This document shows positions 1-11,274 of a stretch of DNA of 64,000 bases, piece after piece (the stretch's first letter is position 1; every line of letters starts with the position of its first letter). The stretch is from assembly GCA_964035575.1 (NCBI GenBank), contig OZ037845.1, positions 496,001-560,000 of the forward strand. The letters run 5' to 3'. The stretch comes from Rhynchopus sp. YZ270_cl-10 (lineage: Eukaryota > Euglenozoa > Diplonemea > Diplonemida > Diplonemidae). Under the pieces are notes generated by a model. It was not told where the DNA came from and did no database searches. It was given only the letters and a program-made list of their open reading frames with translations. A program made the translations under genes and the position numbers.

Positions 1-739
1 TACAATCAAAAGAACGCAGAGAAAAGGGAAAAAGAGAAGACAAAAGTTGGGCACCGTGCGCCTGCGGCGCTACCTACTGTTCTCAGTGGTGTCAAAAACA
101 CCACCATTTCATCTGAAGTTGGGTTTTCAGACCTGAAAATGACCCTTGTTTACGAGTATGGGTTCATATTTTGTGAAAATTTAAGTCACTAAAATTTTGT
201 CCATTTTTCCGTATATCCCCCACCACAGCCTGGGATTGGCTCGGAAATGCCACAAAACACTGTTTTTTCACCCCCTGGTGCACAGCTGTTTCAGGTACGT
301 TTTTTGGTACCGTTTTTCCATTTTTTCGCCGATTTTCCCCAAAATTAGCGCGACCCCTGATTTACACCCCCGCATACCTTCTGTCACGACGCTCCAGCCC
401 TGCGTAGCTTGGGATCGGGGACGACGAGCCGTAACGTTGCTGTGATTATTGAATGATACACAAAAAAGTAGAGTAGAAAATACAAAAGCCCTCTCGTGAA
501 CAGTGTACCGTGGTACAATGACCGGGTGTACCGGGTGGACATCCAATCATGCAGTCCTACAATACATTTCGTTTACATCTGATATGTTCCACTCCCGCTT
601 CCACTCATCGGCCAGATCGGGGATCATTGCGAATGCAGGCAAAAAAAAAAACGAAAATCTAAAAAGAACCGCCTCTCCTTTCTCTGTTATCCATCCATCA
701 TGAAAATCTTGAAAATCTTAACCCTCTCCACAAATAATA
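1..739. repeat. Gene-free flank with dispersed repeats B and C
   Basis: No convincing gene is present. Positions 131-256 are a copy of a dispersed unit (family B: a stretch with CCCCACCACA followed by a GGATTGGCTCGGAAATGCC-like segment) that recurs almost unchanged at 38585-38710 and, more diverged, near 61715-61795. Positions 485-640 are a copy of family C (TGTACC, then GTACAATGACC, then CCACTCCCGCTTCCACTCATC), also found near 39425-39530 and 60755-60885. Positions 58-70 form a GCGCC-TGC-GGCGC hairpin that recurs elsewhere in the window. Identity was judged by eye; no family name is known to me. Confidence 0.6.
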
Positions 740-2011
740 TCATACCGCTGTGTAGTCGTAGTAGGCACCTCTTGGGCGGGAGGCGGTGGAGGTGATGGAC
801 TGATGCTGTCTGAAGCTGTTTGTTGATGCAGGGTTGATCATGGATGCAGGTGACATGGCGCGCATGGAGGGGACGAGCGCAGGGGAGTTTGCAGCTGTGT
901 GCTGCGGGGACTGCGAGCGGAGGATGCTTTGCAGTGCAGAGCGGGCCTGCTGCAGTTTGACTTCGTTCTCGAAGCCTGCGCCTGCAGAGGACACTATGGC
1001 ATCCTGGGCTTGCTCCAGCTTGCGAGAGAGCATCAACTTCTCTGTTTCCTTCTCTGCAAGCATCGTCTGCAGCTTGCTCACCACCTGCGGTGCCTGACCT
1101 CCATCATGCGAATGAGGCTGTGCAGGCTCTGCAGACGCCCCCCTCATCTCCGCCACCGCCAATTTCGCTTGAAGATCTTTGATAACAGCCTTATCCTGGT
1201 TCGACCCATGCTGACTCAAATTCATAGAACTCCGCGACTGTCTCTTATCCTTCAATGACGCCTGCTTCGCTTTAGTTTCCGCATCATCCGCACGTTTGGT
1301 CTGTTTCTTCACTTCAGCCTCCAAAGCCTTAATCTTCTCAACCCTTTTGTTTAAATCTGCGGTCAACAGTTTTACCTTTGAATCTGCCGACCCGCTGGCC
1401 ATGAGACGCTGAAGGGACGCATTGGTTTGTTCAAGAGAGTACACCTTTGCGCGGGAATCTGCCAACTCACGCTCTGCCTTCTCCAAACGCTCTTCGGTGG
1501 TCAACTCAATTGGAGCTTCTTGTGGAGTAGGTGGAGCTGGTGACGGCGCTGCGACATCCTGCGCCGCAAGACTGGGGGATCCCACCGCAGTTCCTACCAC
1601 GCTCTCAGCGCGTTCCGATGCTTGGTCGCCAACGGAGGGTGGGCGGAGAGTGGTGCTGTGCTGGAGGGTACCTTGGCTGTTTTGGGAGCGTACACTGTTT
1701 CTGCGGCTGCCTGCTCCGGAGGCAACGGTGGGTGACATAACGTCGGCGGCGGCGGCGGCAGATGCTGCAGCAGACCTGGCCAGGCTTGCAACCGATGCCT
1801 GCTTCTGCAACGGCGATGCAGAAGAGAAACTGCCCTGTCGTGACCGTGCCTGCGTCGGTGTGCCTGCTCCAGACGCATGCGACCTCAACGGTGTACCCGG
1901 AGGCTTTACAACATTCTGCTGCGAATGCACAGACCCTCCCCTACTACGAGCCTCCAAAGACGCAGGCGAATCGCGAGCGGACGACGCATCAGCAACAGTA
2001 GATCCTGGCAT
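740..2011 (-). CDS. Ser/Ala-rich coiled-coil protein, unknown function
   Basis: Single open frame of 423 aa starting MPGSTVADAS. The N-terminal ~160 residues are low-complexity and rich in Ser, Ala, Gly and Arg, with many RxxS and SP-type sites. A heptad-like coiled coil spans about residues 170-255, with many Lys, Glu and Ala, and a second shorter coil lies around 275-360. The C-terminus is again Ser/Pro-rich and ends in a Tyr-rich tail (YYDYTAV). There is no signal peptide or membrane segment. The composition suggests a phosphorylated cytoskeletal or scaffold protein, which is inference. No known family was recognised. It lies about 400 nt downstream of the large membrane-protein gene on the same strand. 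Confidence 0.7.
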   Translation of the reverse strand: MPGSTVADASSARDSPASLEARSRGGSVHSQQNVVKPPGTPLRSHASGAGTPTQARSRQGSFSSASPLQKQASVASLARSAAASAAAAADVMSPTVASGAGSRRNSVRSQNSQGTLQHSTTLRPPSVGDQASERAESVVGTAVGSPSLAAQDVAAPSPAPPTPQEAPIELTTEERLEKAERELADSRAKVYSLEQTNASLQRLMASGSADSKVKLLTADLNKRVEKIKALEAEVKKQTKRADDAETKAKQASLKDKRQSRSSMNLSQHGSNQDKAVIKDLQAKLAVAEMRGASAEPAQPHSHDGGQAPQVVSKLQTMLAEKETEKLMLSRKLEQAQDAIVSSAGAGFENEVKLQQARSALQSILRSQSPQHTAANSPALVPSMRAMSPASMINPASTNSFRQHQSITSTASRPRGAYYDYTAV

Positions 2012-2409
2012 TTTTTGTTAAACTCTCAAAAAAAAAACCCCCCTTTGTGTATTGTCTGAAGGGAATTTTTGGGAATTTTGAGGTAGGGGGTAGAAATGAA
2101 TGGGAAGATAGGAAAACACATTTTTTTTTGAGGTATCTAAACCTCCAAATCCCCTTGAGAATGGGGGAGAGAGAGAGAGCGATAAGAGAGGAAAGAGAAC
2201 GGGAGAATAATCTTACAAATAAAAAACCCCACAAAGACACCACCTTTTTTTTAATTCACAACACCCCCCACCCCACAAAACCCCTCAGGGATTTCTTTTA
2301 ACACATTTCCCCCCTTTTCCCCCCAAAGAATAATCTCACAAACCCCGCAATAAACCTGGAAATGCTTCCTGAGTAAAAAAAAACTCCTCACGCAATAGGA
2401 CCCTCCCGA

Positions 2410-5400
2410 TTAGAGGAGACACTCCGCGTCTTGCATGAGTTTTTTTGAGTTATCTTCAAGTTGTTCTCCACAACCTGCTGCATCACGGAGGCGGTCACGT
2501 AGTCCACTGATACGGTTTGGATCTGTACCAAAGTCTGTATCATGGAGTGTGGCGAGTTCTGTGGATGTGTCACGGTTGTTTACTGCGTAGCCGTTGTTTA
2601 CATCACTGACGAGCTCTTTGCAGTTGCGGATATTGAAGCTCAGAACAGAGTTGTTGTCAGTATCAGCCAATAACGCTTTGTCCATCCTCTTCTGCTTTGT
2701 GAACACCCGCACCACAAAGTACCCTGCCAGCAGCAACAACACCAACAACACCCCGCACGCCGCGATCACAATGATATGCACCAGCTGCGAGTCTTCCTCA
2801 TGCTCCTCACACACCGGCACTCCACCAATCACCTCCGACCCATGATATCCTGACACACATGAACACAAATAATCCTCCGTCGTCGTCAACGAATGATCAA
2901 AACAGGTTGCAAGAGGCCCGCACGGTGCTGCAACACATTCATCCCCGACCCCAATAGGCTTGCAAACAACGGTGGCCCCGTTAATCGCAGTCGGTGTGAA
3001 GACGTCCATGATGCTGGTAGCGCTTCCCATTGAAAAGTTTGCGGTGCCGTCTTTGGGGGTTCCTGCAAGGATGAGGGCGCTCTGATAATATGTTGGAAAC
3101 GTAGCAGGCACGGAGTAGACTTGAGACATTCGTGTATTTGGTTTGGAAAGAAGCATCAAACTTCCTGAACCAACTTCGAGTGCGCCTCCTTCAGGACAGT
3201 CACGCTCCCAAAAAACGACGAGACGGTGAAGAGAATCGGGACTGCGGTTTGCAATGGTGACGACGACGTCGCGCGACTGCGTTCCGTTGTCGGTGGTGCT
3301 GTGTCTCGCGAAGGAGACCTCAAATGAATCGGCGGTTCCAAGCAAACGATAATCCATCGAAGGAGACGCTGCTATGGTAGGGGGCACCACCGTTTCACCA
3401 CGAAGCGCTTGATTGGTGGAGGCCTGGAGGGCCTCCTCTAGGCCGTCTTTGTATATGGGGACAATGTTGGCGCAGAGTCCTGCAAAGTACATTGCCTTGC
3501 CGATGACAGAGCGAACACCGTTGAGTGGGACGTCTGGCATGGTGAAGTCACCTATGAAGTCGTTAGTGGTCGCATCAGTGGTACCGGCGTTGGTAATAAA
3601 GCGGGAGGTGCCTTTTGCAATGCTGTACCCAGCTTTGTATTGCATGTCGCCCACTGATTGGCAAGGGGTGAACGACGCAAGGAAACAGCTGTCAGGATCG
3701 AAGGGAACGATCTGTGCAGATTCGTTCTGTTTTGGACATGGTTGGTCTGTGATGAACCAGCTGTTCGGTGCGACAGGGAGGGTCAGCTTGAGGAATGGGT
3801 TGGACACCACCGCATCCTCCCGGGTTACCACCTTGTTCCCGCTGAGGTCGCCTTCCCCTTTCTCTGCCGGCCGCGAGCGGAGGTAGATCGCGACGTTCTT
3901 CGAATCCTCCTTCACCCCATCTGCCAGCAACGTCTTCGGCACTGTCGTCGCAAACACTGCCATCGCCGCCTCCACCCTCCCAAGCACCGAGGAAGTCTCC
4001 TCCTCTAGCCCATTGCTCGCCTCCAACACAGCAATTGTATTAAATCTATACAAATCTGACGCACCATTTTGCCTATTATCCCCATAAAACGTTCTAAACA
4101 CTGTCCCCTCACTTGGTGACGACGTATCCTCAACTACCTCAGGCGCTTCCGTATCAGGGTTCACAGTTGGTTCTGCGGTCGGCGCAATGGGTTCTGGAGT
4201 GGGTGGAGCTTCAGTAGGAGGAGGAGGGGGTATGTTCGTAACGGAGTACGAAAGCACCACAAAGCGGCCGTCTGAGAGCAGCGCAAAGAGAGACGTGGGT
4301 GTGCCTTCAGATACCGTCGCACCCTCCGAGAGTTGCAGCCCTGTGACAACAACACCCTTCGCAGTGTCGTCAACGGTAATGACATCAACCAAGGTGAAGA
4401 TGGAAGAGGTACGTAGACCGGTTGCGTCGTCGCGTCCAGAATAAAAATTTGTGTTCGGTTTGGCAAACCCCGTCGCATTGTAGCTAGTGGTAAACACCGC
4501 AATGCGAGGAAGCTTTGTCGGAGAGAGCAGTGTCTCGCTGGAGGAGTCAGAGATGAACACATAGCACACTTCGTCTGCATTGCACGACGTTACGACAGCA
4601 GTCGCAGAGCCAAACTCAGTGAAGCTAGACGCTGAGTTTTGGAACAACTGAATTCGCTCCTGTACGTCGGTCTGCTCCGCCTCGTTAGCTGCAAAGCTTT
4701 CCAGGAAGTATTCTGGGTCCTTCATATCGCTGATGGTAGTGCTGTCAATGACATCTTTACTAAAATCGTCGAAAACAACGCGTTTTTTGAGGAAAATGTC
4801 TACAGCTTCCGCAGCAGGGTCGAAAACAGGAGGGGTCGCAAACATAGAAGGTGTGGCAAGCAAAGTGGCGAGCCACGTCTCGTCAGGAAGGCTTCCGGTA
4901 GGCAGCTTTTGTCCTGCGGGAATGGTGTTTTCGAAAAAGGCGAAGTTAATCGCCGCGACGTTGCGCTCCACAACAATCAGCTCCGTTGCGAAAGGGGAGT
5001 CCTTCGTCCCCGCCCCTATCGTTGCAGTGATCAGAAGCCTCACCTTCCCTGGCATCTCCGCTGCCTTCTCAACGGTACCAAGCTTCCTGCGCCCCATTTC
5101 AATTTCCTGCACCATAACCTTCGAAAAATCGAGCGAATAATACCCCGTCACATCCTGAGCTATTACCCTATACTGCCAGGCACCATCATAAAAAACCAGG
5201 AGCTGAAGAAACGACTCAATTATCACCCCAGAAGCGGGCAGCGAGGTGTACGTGAGGTAGGAGTAGACCCCCATGTAGCTGCCCTTTGGGATAAGCGATT
5301 TTACTGCGTCTGGTAAAGCCTTGAGGGAGATTTCAAAGAAGGGAAGGACCGAGGTGCGCATATTGTCACACGACAATTTTGAATTCTGCATATTCGCAAA

Positions 5401-6297
5401 AAATGCGTTAATATCGTCCACCAACGGAGACATTGGAGGCACCTCATTCGAAAACCGATACGTGGACAACGCAGCCACACCGCTTTGTGGTGTATCACTA
5501 CCCCCCATCACACTACTATCCACCAGAAAAACACTCAGATCAAACGAGGTGGCAGACATAGCGCAATACGCCGTCCCCTGCAATGAATAAAGATCACCAT
5601 CCTTCCCGGCAGGGATGTTTGTTACGAGCCCAAAAAAATCGGGGGCACTGCCAATAACAAACCCTCCAACGCTGCTGGAGACTACTGCCGAAGGTGCCTC
5701 TCCGCCATCACCATTGTACTGCGTGACACCTAGGGTGCTCGAAAGGGAACGGAACGCTGCGTTTAAAAAGACGTTTTCTGCGAGAATAGCGTCTGCAGTT
5801 TGTGTACTCCCACCTCTGGACCGGACGTAGTCGAAGTCTCGAACCTCAGAATCCTTTGCAACGGGCGCGCCATTAGAGAGAAGGCTCTTTCTGCGGAGGC
5901 TCATGAAGAAGCGATACTGCTTTTCGGATAGCGGAAGCATCGGGAAGGCACGCCAATCCCATCCTTCGTTGCCTTCGTTTTGGCGTAGGCTGTACGCGGC
6001 GGCAGTATCAAAGGCGGAGGTGACAGTTACATTGACAGTATCGGGGGTGTCACCTTGAACGTATGTAGGGGCAACAGTCCCCGCATCAACCAGCCCCGCA
6101 GCAAAGCAGAATTTTCCATCAACCTCACCCCTACCCAACACACCCTGCAAGCTTTCGACCGACGTCGTCTCCCCAAAGGTAGGCAAATCCCGCGGGTTGC
6201 TTGCTAAGTATTCACCATAGTACGTTACAGTCACGTTCTCATCAACCACAATGCGTGCCAAACTCAGAGGCAACACCGCTAAGAAAAATATCAACAT
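2410..6297 (-). CDS. Large type I membrane protein with EGF-like module
   Basis: The open frame extends upstream to 6597, but the ATG at 6297 is preferred because it starts a good signal peptide (MLIFFLAVLPLSLA). That gives 1,295 aa. The ectodomain (~20-1170) contains a Pro/Thr-rich linker around 690-735 that separates two halves. The second half appears to repeat features of the first: a TxYG motif near each start, then a VLGRxE motif. Close to the membrane, around 1120-1160, is an EGF-like module with six Cys (CxxxPCGPxATC then CSCxxGYxG). A single membrane helix lies at about 1172-1197, followed by a ~100-residue cytoplasmic tail. A surface receptor or adhesion role is inference. It is not assigned to a named family. 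Confidence 0.8.
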   Translation of the reverse strand: MLIFFLAVLPLSLARIVVDENVTVTYYGEYLASNPRDLPTFGETTSVESLQGVLGRGEVDGKFCFAAGLVDAGTVAPTYVQGDTPDTVNVTVTSAFDTAAAYSLRQNEGNEGWDWRAFPMLPLSEKQYRFFMSLRRKSLLSNGAPVAKDSEVRDFDYVRSRGGSTQTADAILAENVFLNAAFRSLSSTLGVTQYNGDGGEAPSAVVSSSVGGFVIGSAPDFFGLVTNIPAGKDGDLYSLQGTAYCAMSATSFDLSVFLVDSSVMGGSDTPQSGVAALSTYRFSNEVPPMSPLVDDINAFFANMQNSKLSCDNMRTSVLPFFEISLKALPDAVKSLIPKGSYMGVYSYLTYTSLPASGVIIESFLQLLVFYDGAWQYRVIAQDVTGYYSLDFSKVMVQEIEMGRRKLGTVEKAAEMPGKVRLLITATIGAGTKDSPFATELIVVERNVAAINFAFFENTIPAGQKLPTGSLPDETWLATLLATPSMFATPPVFDPAAEAVDIFLKKRVVFDDFSKDVIDSTTISDMKDPEYFLESFAANEAEQTDVQERIQLFQNSASSFTEFGSATAVVTSCNADEVCYVFISDSSSETLLSPTKLPRIAVFTTSYNATGFAKPNTNFYSGRDDATGLRTSSIFTLVDVITVDDTAKGVVVTGLQLSEGATVSEGTPTSLFALLSDGRFVVLSYSVTNIPPPPPTEAPPTPEPIAPTAEPTVNPDTEAPEVVEDTSSPSEGTVFRTFYGDNRQNGASDLYRFNTIAVLEASNGLEEETSSVLGRVEAAMAVFATTVPKTLLADGVKEDSKNVAIYLRSRPAEKGEGDLSGNKVVTREDAVVSNPFLKLTLPVAPNSWFITDQPCPKQNESAQIVPFDPDSCFLASFTPCQSVGDMQYKAGYSIAKGTSRFITNAGTTDATTNDFIGDFTMPDVPLNGVRSVIGKAMYFAGLCANIVPIYKDGLEEALQASTNQALRGETVVPPTIAASPSMDYRLLGTADSFEVSFARHSTTDNGTQSRDVVVTIANRSPDSLHRLVVFWERDCPEGGALEVGSGSLMLLSKPNTRMSQVYSVPATFPTYYQSALILAGTPKDGTANFSMGSATSIMDVFTPTAINGATVVCKPIGVGDECVAAPCGPLATCFDHSLTTTEDYLCSCVSGYHGSEVIGGVPVCEEHEEDSQLVHIIVIAACGVLLVLLLLAGYFVVRVFTKQKRMDKALLADTDNNSVLSFNIRNCKELVSDVNNGYAVNNRDTSTELATLHDTDFGTDPNRISGLRDRLRDAAGCGEQLEDNSKKLMQDAECLL

Positions 6298-6727
6298 CAC
6301 GCAGGTTATATTGTAGCAGGCGACGGCGGCGGCATCAAGGGGATAAAGTTTAGAGGATCTGGCAAAAAAGAAAAAAAAATATGCCGCAGGAGGGTTGGTG
6401 TGTACTGAAGAAGGGGTGTGGTGTTTCGGGTGTTGCTGGGCCGGTCGGAGGGGTTTTAATAATAAAGAAATTCTCTTTTTAAAACAAAAGGCCACTTTGG
6501 GTCCAAAATTTCCCCTTCTTTGTGGAAGGAAAGGGGGGGATTGGGAGGGGGCGGTGCACCTAGTAGGTGCACACATCCTGAGAAGTGGCATATGCACAAT
6601 ACAACACCCATTGAGTGTGGTGCATCATAATGGCCACAAAAGACAACTACGAAGAGCGCAGCAACACCTACATACACTCCATTTATTTGAATATACACAA
6701 AAACCGCTCGTTCCACACAAGGGTGGC

Positions 6728-9700
6728 CTACTTCCGCCAGGACATCACATGTTCCCCTCCGTTCCTAGCCTCGTATCTTCCACCCTGATCCCCTCTACGA
6801 GGTGCACGAGCACTGTCACCCCGGCCTTTCCCCCACGCCCGACCACCTGCTCTGTCGACGCTTCGCACTGCATCACTGTCCGGCTGTGCAGGCTGTACCT
6901 CGATGATGTCTTTGTCCCATGCCCGCACACCTGCGTCATAGAAGGACAACTCACTGTGGTCGCGCTTCGGTACGTCAACGGACACAGTCTCGAGCGTCTG
7001 GTAGTCTGACACACACATTGCGACACGTGTGTTGCGGGAGTGCGTGAGGTAGCGCTGCATGTGCTCCAGCCCCTCACGCACGTCTGCAACGTGCGCAAGG
7101 GAGTCGGACACCCCGGTCACACGTGGCACCAGCAGGATCTGCAGACACTGCGCACGGCTGAACGCGACATTCATGGTCGGCAGCGGTGCGTAATAACGAG
7201 CGCGCTTGCCGTCGAGGGACATGCCTGTGTTCACAATGACAACGTCTGCAGACTGGCCCTGCAGACGTGCAGGTGTCCCTACAGCAAGGTGTGGGTTGCC
7301 CTCGCAGTGCGCATACATTTGCTCCGACGGCGAGCCAGCGCTGTAAAGGATGATCACAGAGACTGTGTCGCCTGTGTGTACAACAAAGTTGTTCTGCACA
7401 ACAGCCGCAAGCGCCACACACATCGCTTCGGAGAAGACGAAGTACGCCGACGCATTCATCTCCTCAGGCGTGTCGATCTCAAAGGACATCAGCCCGCCCA
7501 CCTTCCCTTCGGTCCCCAGCTGGGCGGCAGTCACCTCCTTTGCAACGACCTCCTCGTAGTGGGAGGAGTCTGCAGCAAACGGCATGGGGCTCTCGTCGTC
7601 TGCGCACGTTGCTGTGAAGGGTGTGCGGAGAGAGACAGTGGGTGTGTCCTTTGCCCGCAGCCACCTGTCAAAGTACGCCGGGTTCTGGGGGGTTGTGGTG
7701 GTGTCTGCTTCGTACACCGCACGACTCAGGTCGGCGATGTCGTGGTGTGACCGCAAGCAGTGTGTCAACTTTGTGATGAACGTTGTGTTGAGCGCCTCCT
7801 TGCACTCATACTTGTCTGTGAGGGATATGTTGCTGCTGGGCGACGCCTGTTTGCGCAGAAGGCAAAGCAACACCGAGTCGTGCACTGGATGGCTGAAGTG
7901 CGTTGTTATGTTCTCCCCAAGGAGGATTCGGTCGTCGTTCGCCGGCTGCATCTGCAGAGGGTCCCCTGTCACAACAAAACGGCCCCTAGGATGCAGACGC
8001 GCAAGCACACCAGGCAGGTCTCTGCACCACATCTGCGACCCTTCGTCGACCACACCCATCTCAAAGAGCGCAGGTTGCTTAATTGCTGGAGCTGCTTTGG
8101 CGTTGTGTACCTTTTGCGACATATGCTTTTTCGGCAGGTACGACGCACGAAGGTCCTGATTATTCACACCATAGACTACAAATTTTGGGCACTCCTGTTC
8201 AAACGGGACGGTAGTAAGGTCGGTGTTGCTGTACAACCTGTAGCCCTCCGACTCCGCCACACAGACGACAACGTGTGGGTGGTAGACGCGTTTCGCGATC
8301 TCGGCCAGAAGGAGGTGGATGGGTTTCCACCCTTTTGCGGTGACAAAGACTTTGAACGTGTCCTGCCCCGCACGTGCACGCTCCGACACTATCGTGGCGA
8401 CTGCTGTGGAGAGCGCAATCGTTTTCCCTGTCCCCGGCGGGCCACACACAACGCTTATCGTCTTCTCGATTGCGCACCGCACAACCTTCAGCTGCTGAGG
8501 GAAGAGGTACGGGCGGAGTTCGCCCTCCACGCTCTCGTAGTTGACAGCCCCCACAGGCGTGCCCATCTTACGGTTGTGTTCCTCGGGGCTCTTCAGGATC
8601 GACGCCACCCTGTCCACACCACCCTCCGCATAACCGTCCCCTTCACCCTTCAGCAGCAACTGTGCATTGTCGTATTGTGATTTGTCGGAATACCGCTTGC
8701 GCAGTGTGAAGACGGTGCCTTTCTGGATCCATAGTGTGTGTGTGTGTGTGAGCGCACGTAGAGCTCCACGTCCGTCCCTATGACCTTCAACTTCACTGCA
8801 TCCTTCACAGAAGACCTAAACGAGACCAGGGCAGTGTTCTTGAGGTCCTGCCAGCACTGGTTCTCAAGAACAAGGAAAAGGAATTGGAAGTCGTTGAAGC
8901 TCCCCACGGTCGACCCGGACTGGCCTTCTATCACGCACTGTTCGGCATGTTTGATGGATCGCAGGTGGAAGTCGTTCACAACTACAGAAGCCGTGCCGGT
9001 ACGGACCCCCTCACTATCCTCAATGTCATCTACAACTAGTGTGACCACTTCACTGTGAAGAGCCTTGCGCAAGTCCCGCATGAGACCCTTCTGCAACACG
9101 AACCTCAAGTCTGCAATAAAGTGAGAATGGTAAAACATCTAAAATAACCTCGGGTTTTGGTCTCCCCATATTGTAGGGTATTCCCATTGAAAGATGCGCC
9201 ACGCGACCCGTAATCAGACATCCATTTTGTGATGTGCCCTCCACCTGCTTCCATCATCAGTCAGATGGACAGGGATCATTAGACACAGGTGGCTGTCATG
9301 TAGGGCTGGGGTAAAAAAACATCTCATACCACACACGACATGTTCCGTATGGCACAACTGAACGTAGGGGAAGCGTCGTGCCTGCCCCAACGCCACGATA
9401 GTACCTGGCGTACCACACCCATCACCCACGGCTCCTCGAAGCCACTTGCCCGACAGGAGCTTGGCACCTGCGATTGCTGTGCGTTGGTGAAGCTTTGTGC
9501 GGGCATCCTTCTCTAGAAAGTACGCATCACGTGGTTCAATTGCACAGCCGAAGTATGCGAACCATGATTTGTAATCGATGTGGGCGGTTTGCGGTGAGAA
9601 ATATGCATCGGACAAAAGGTTCTCCAGGTCGACGATCGCGGCTGTCGTTCGTGCCATCTCGCCGCTTTGCGTTGTGCAGTACTTAATCACATCTTTGATT

Positions 9701-11274
9701 ACATCCTCGGGTTGTGTGCTGTGCAAGCCCAGCTTGTTTCCCATGTCGGTTGCAATCGCCATCACAGCATCCGCGGTCTTCCGGTAGCGGTCAACATCGC
9801 CGTTGTACGGCACATGCATGCTCTTCGCCAGCGCAAGCCATTCCACCACTCGGCGGCTCGCCGAAATACTCAGATGTGCAGGCATATTATTATAATCCTT
9901 TCCACGCAGCGCCAGGTTCTTCGCATTGAACGCATCTGTGCCGCCGAAGACGTCGATGGGGAAGCCTTCGCTGATGGACTTGACATTGGGGTACTTACCG
10001 TCCGGGTCATTTTCCCGAACGAACGAGACGAAGTTCTCCAACTCCATTCGCTCTTGATCGGTGACGGTGTAGATCTGCATCGTTTTGCCTTGGCACTCGT
10101 TTAGAATTTTTTCCAGGGCCTCCCGCACTTCGTGCACCGTCATGCCCAGGTCGCGCACGTCGTGCTCTTTACTTGCATTGATGCGGTCAATGACAACACA
10201 ACACCCTGAGAACAGCGTGGCCGTGCGGTCCTCGAAGTAGAGGAACGACACCACAAGCTCCACCTCGGGCTCCTCCCTCTGTATGTTCAGCACGGCTGGT
10301 GTGCGCAGCACTGGTTTGTTTTGCATGGCAGACGCGAGCATCGCCGGGGCATCATCTGTGTGGTCTGTACCCAGCCTCGCCGCAATCTGCTGCACATTGC
10401 GCAGTGCATCCTCCCTACGCCGCTTCCACAACGTCTGCAGCTTCACCAGCCCATCCCCATCCTCAGGGTCAATCTCAACAAGGTGCACAAAGTCTCTCAC
10501 AGGCAGAAGCTTCAAAGTCCCTTCCGCATCCTTCTCGCACGTAGACCGGAAGACGCAGCCACGACACTTCCCGTTCAACGTCCAGTCGCGGACCTCCTTC
10601 GGGTAGCGCTCGTGGATGCTCTTCGCAAAGGTTTTGCAGCGGTGTTCGAACATCCCTCTCTTCACGTGCTCCCAGGAGGAAGGGTTCGCGGTCGATTGTT
10701 CGCAGTCGTGCCAGTTCAGGGAGATCCGTTGGGTTCCCACTGTTGGGCATATCTGGATACTCGCATCGTGCACAGCAACATCGTGCACAGCATCTGTGCG
10801 AAGAAGATCCTCCAAGACAAGTGCCGACAGTGTCAGCATAATGCCATGTCTGTTGCGAATTTCTGCACTATTGGTGAAGACGTAAAGACACAGCACAACC
10901 TCGTTGTCGACAACCTTCACACTCAGCAGGTTAGGATCGAACTGCGCGACATTAGGGAAGTCTTGCGGGCTAGGTACAATCGTCACACTATCAAAGAAGC
11001 AGATCGGGTGCGACGCCGCCGCCGTGGCCATCTCGGTGACAACGCTGCGCACTGTGCCACGTGCCAGAGTGAATCTGGTGTCCACAAAGGCGTGCTTCTT
11101 GTTCAACATGTCCTTCATCTTGGCCACCTCCTCCGCCTTCTCGTCATGGAACTGTGCGGCCGCACCAGAGTCGCTGTCCTGCTCCCTCCCTTGTTGCAGG
11201 TTCTGCAGGTACTTCGCGCAGTCCAGTTCCCTGTACTGCCCTGCGGCATACGGTGAAAAGGGATGGCACACCAT
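6728..11274 (-). CDS. Dna2/TM0106-like nuclease-helicase, multi-exon
   Basis: Three open segments on one strand join in phase into a predicted ~1,430-aa protein: exon 1 9330-11274, exon 2 8758-9110, exon 3 6728-8722. The N-terminus has one Cys in ELDCAKYL (~18) and then C-x2-C-x5-C (CRGCVFRSTC, ~235), the Fe-S pattern of Dna2/AddB/Cas4-type nucleases. However, I see no canonical D-ExK catalytic pair between them. The middle resembles the RNase H-like part of bacterial TM0106 proteins. The C-terminal third is a superfamily 1 (Upf1/Dna2-like) helicase: GPPGTGKT (~860), DEGSQ (~990), TGDPLQ, LQGQSADVVIV, and NVAFSRA (~1284). A role in DNA or RNA processing is inferred. The start at 11274 follows a CACACAG acceptor-like site; a longer frame reaches 11421. 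The exon joins are predictions. Confidence 0.7.
8723..8757 (-). other. 35-nt candidate micro-intron or microsatellite slip
   Basis: A (CA)n tract lies exactly where the helicase frame changes. Removing 35 nt that begin GTGCGC and end CCAG restores phase between ELY and KGTVFTLRK. The alternative is a length change in the CA tract, by mutation or sequencing error. An intron this short is atypical next to the 50-77-nt introns elsewhere in the window. Confidence 0.35.
9111..9329 (-). other. Predicted 219-nt intron in nuclease-helicase gene
   Basis: The donor GTATGA at 9329 and the acceptor TTTATTGCAG ending at 9111 join the nuclease exon (ending HVVC) to the next open frame (DLRFVLQ) in the correct phase. 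The nuclease frame otherwise runs on only to a stop at 9214. Confidence 0.45.

Noticed and set aside
2012-2409. A/C-rich spacer with minus- and plus-strand short frames
   Set aside because: Short low-complexity frames only; nothing conserved or structured was seen.
6298-6727. Upstream extension of the large membrane-protein frame to 6597
   Set aside because: The added 100 residues are not protein-like (PQRRGNFGPKVAF, poly-Phe), and the signal peptide at 6297 marks the natural start.
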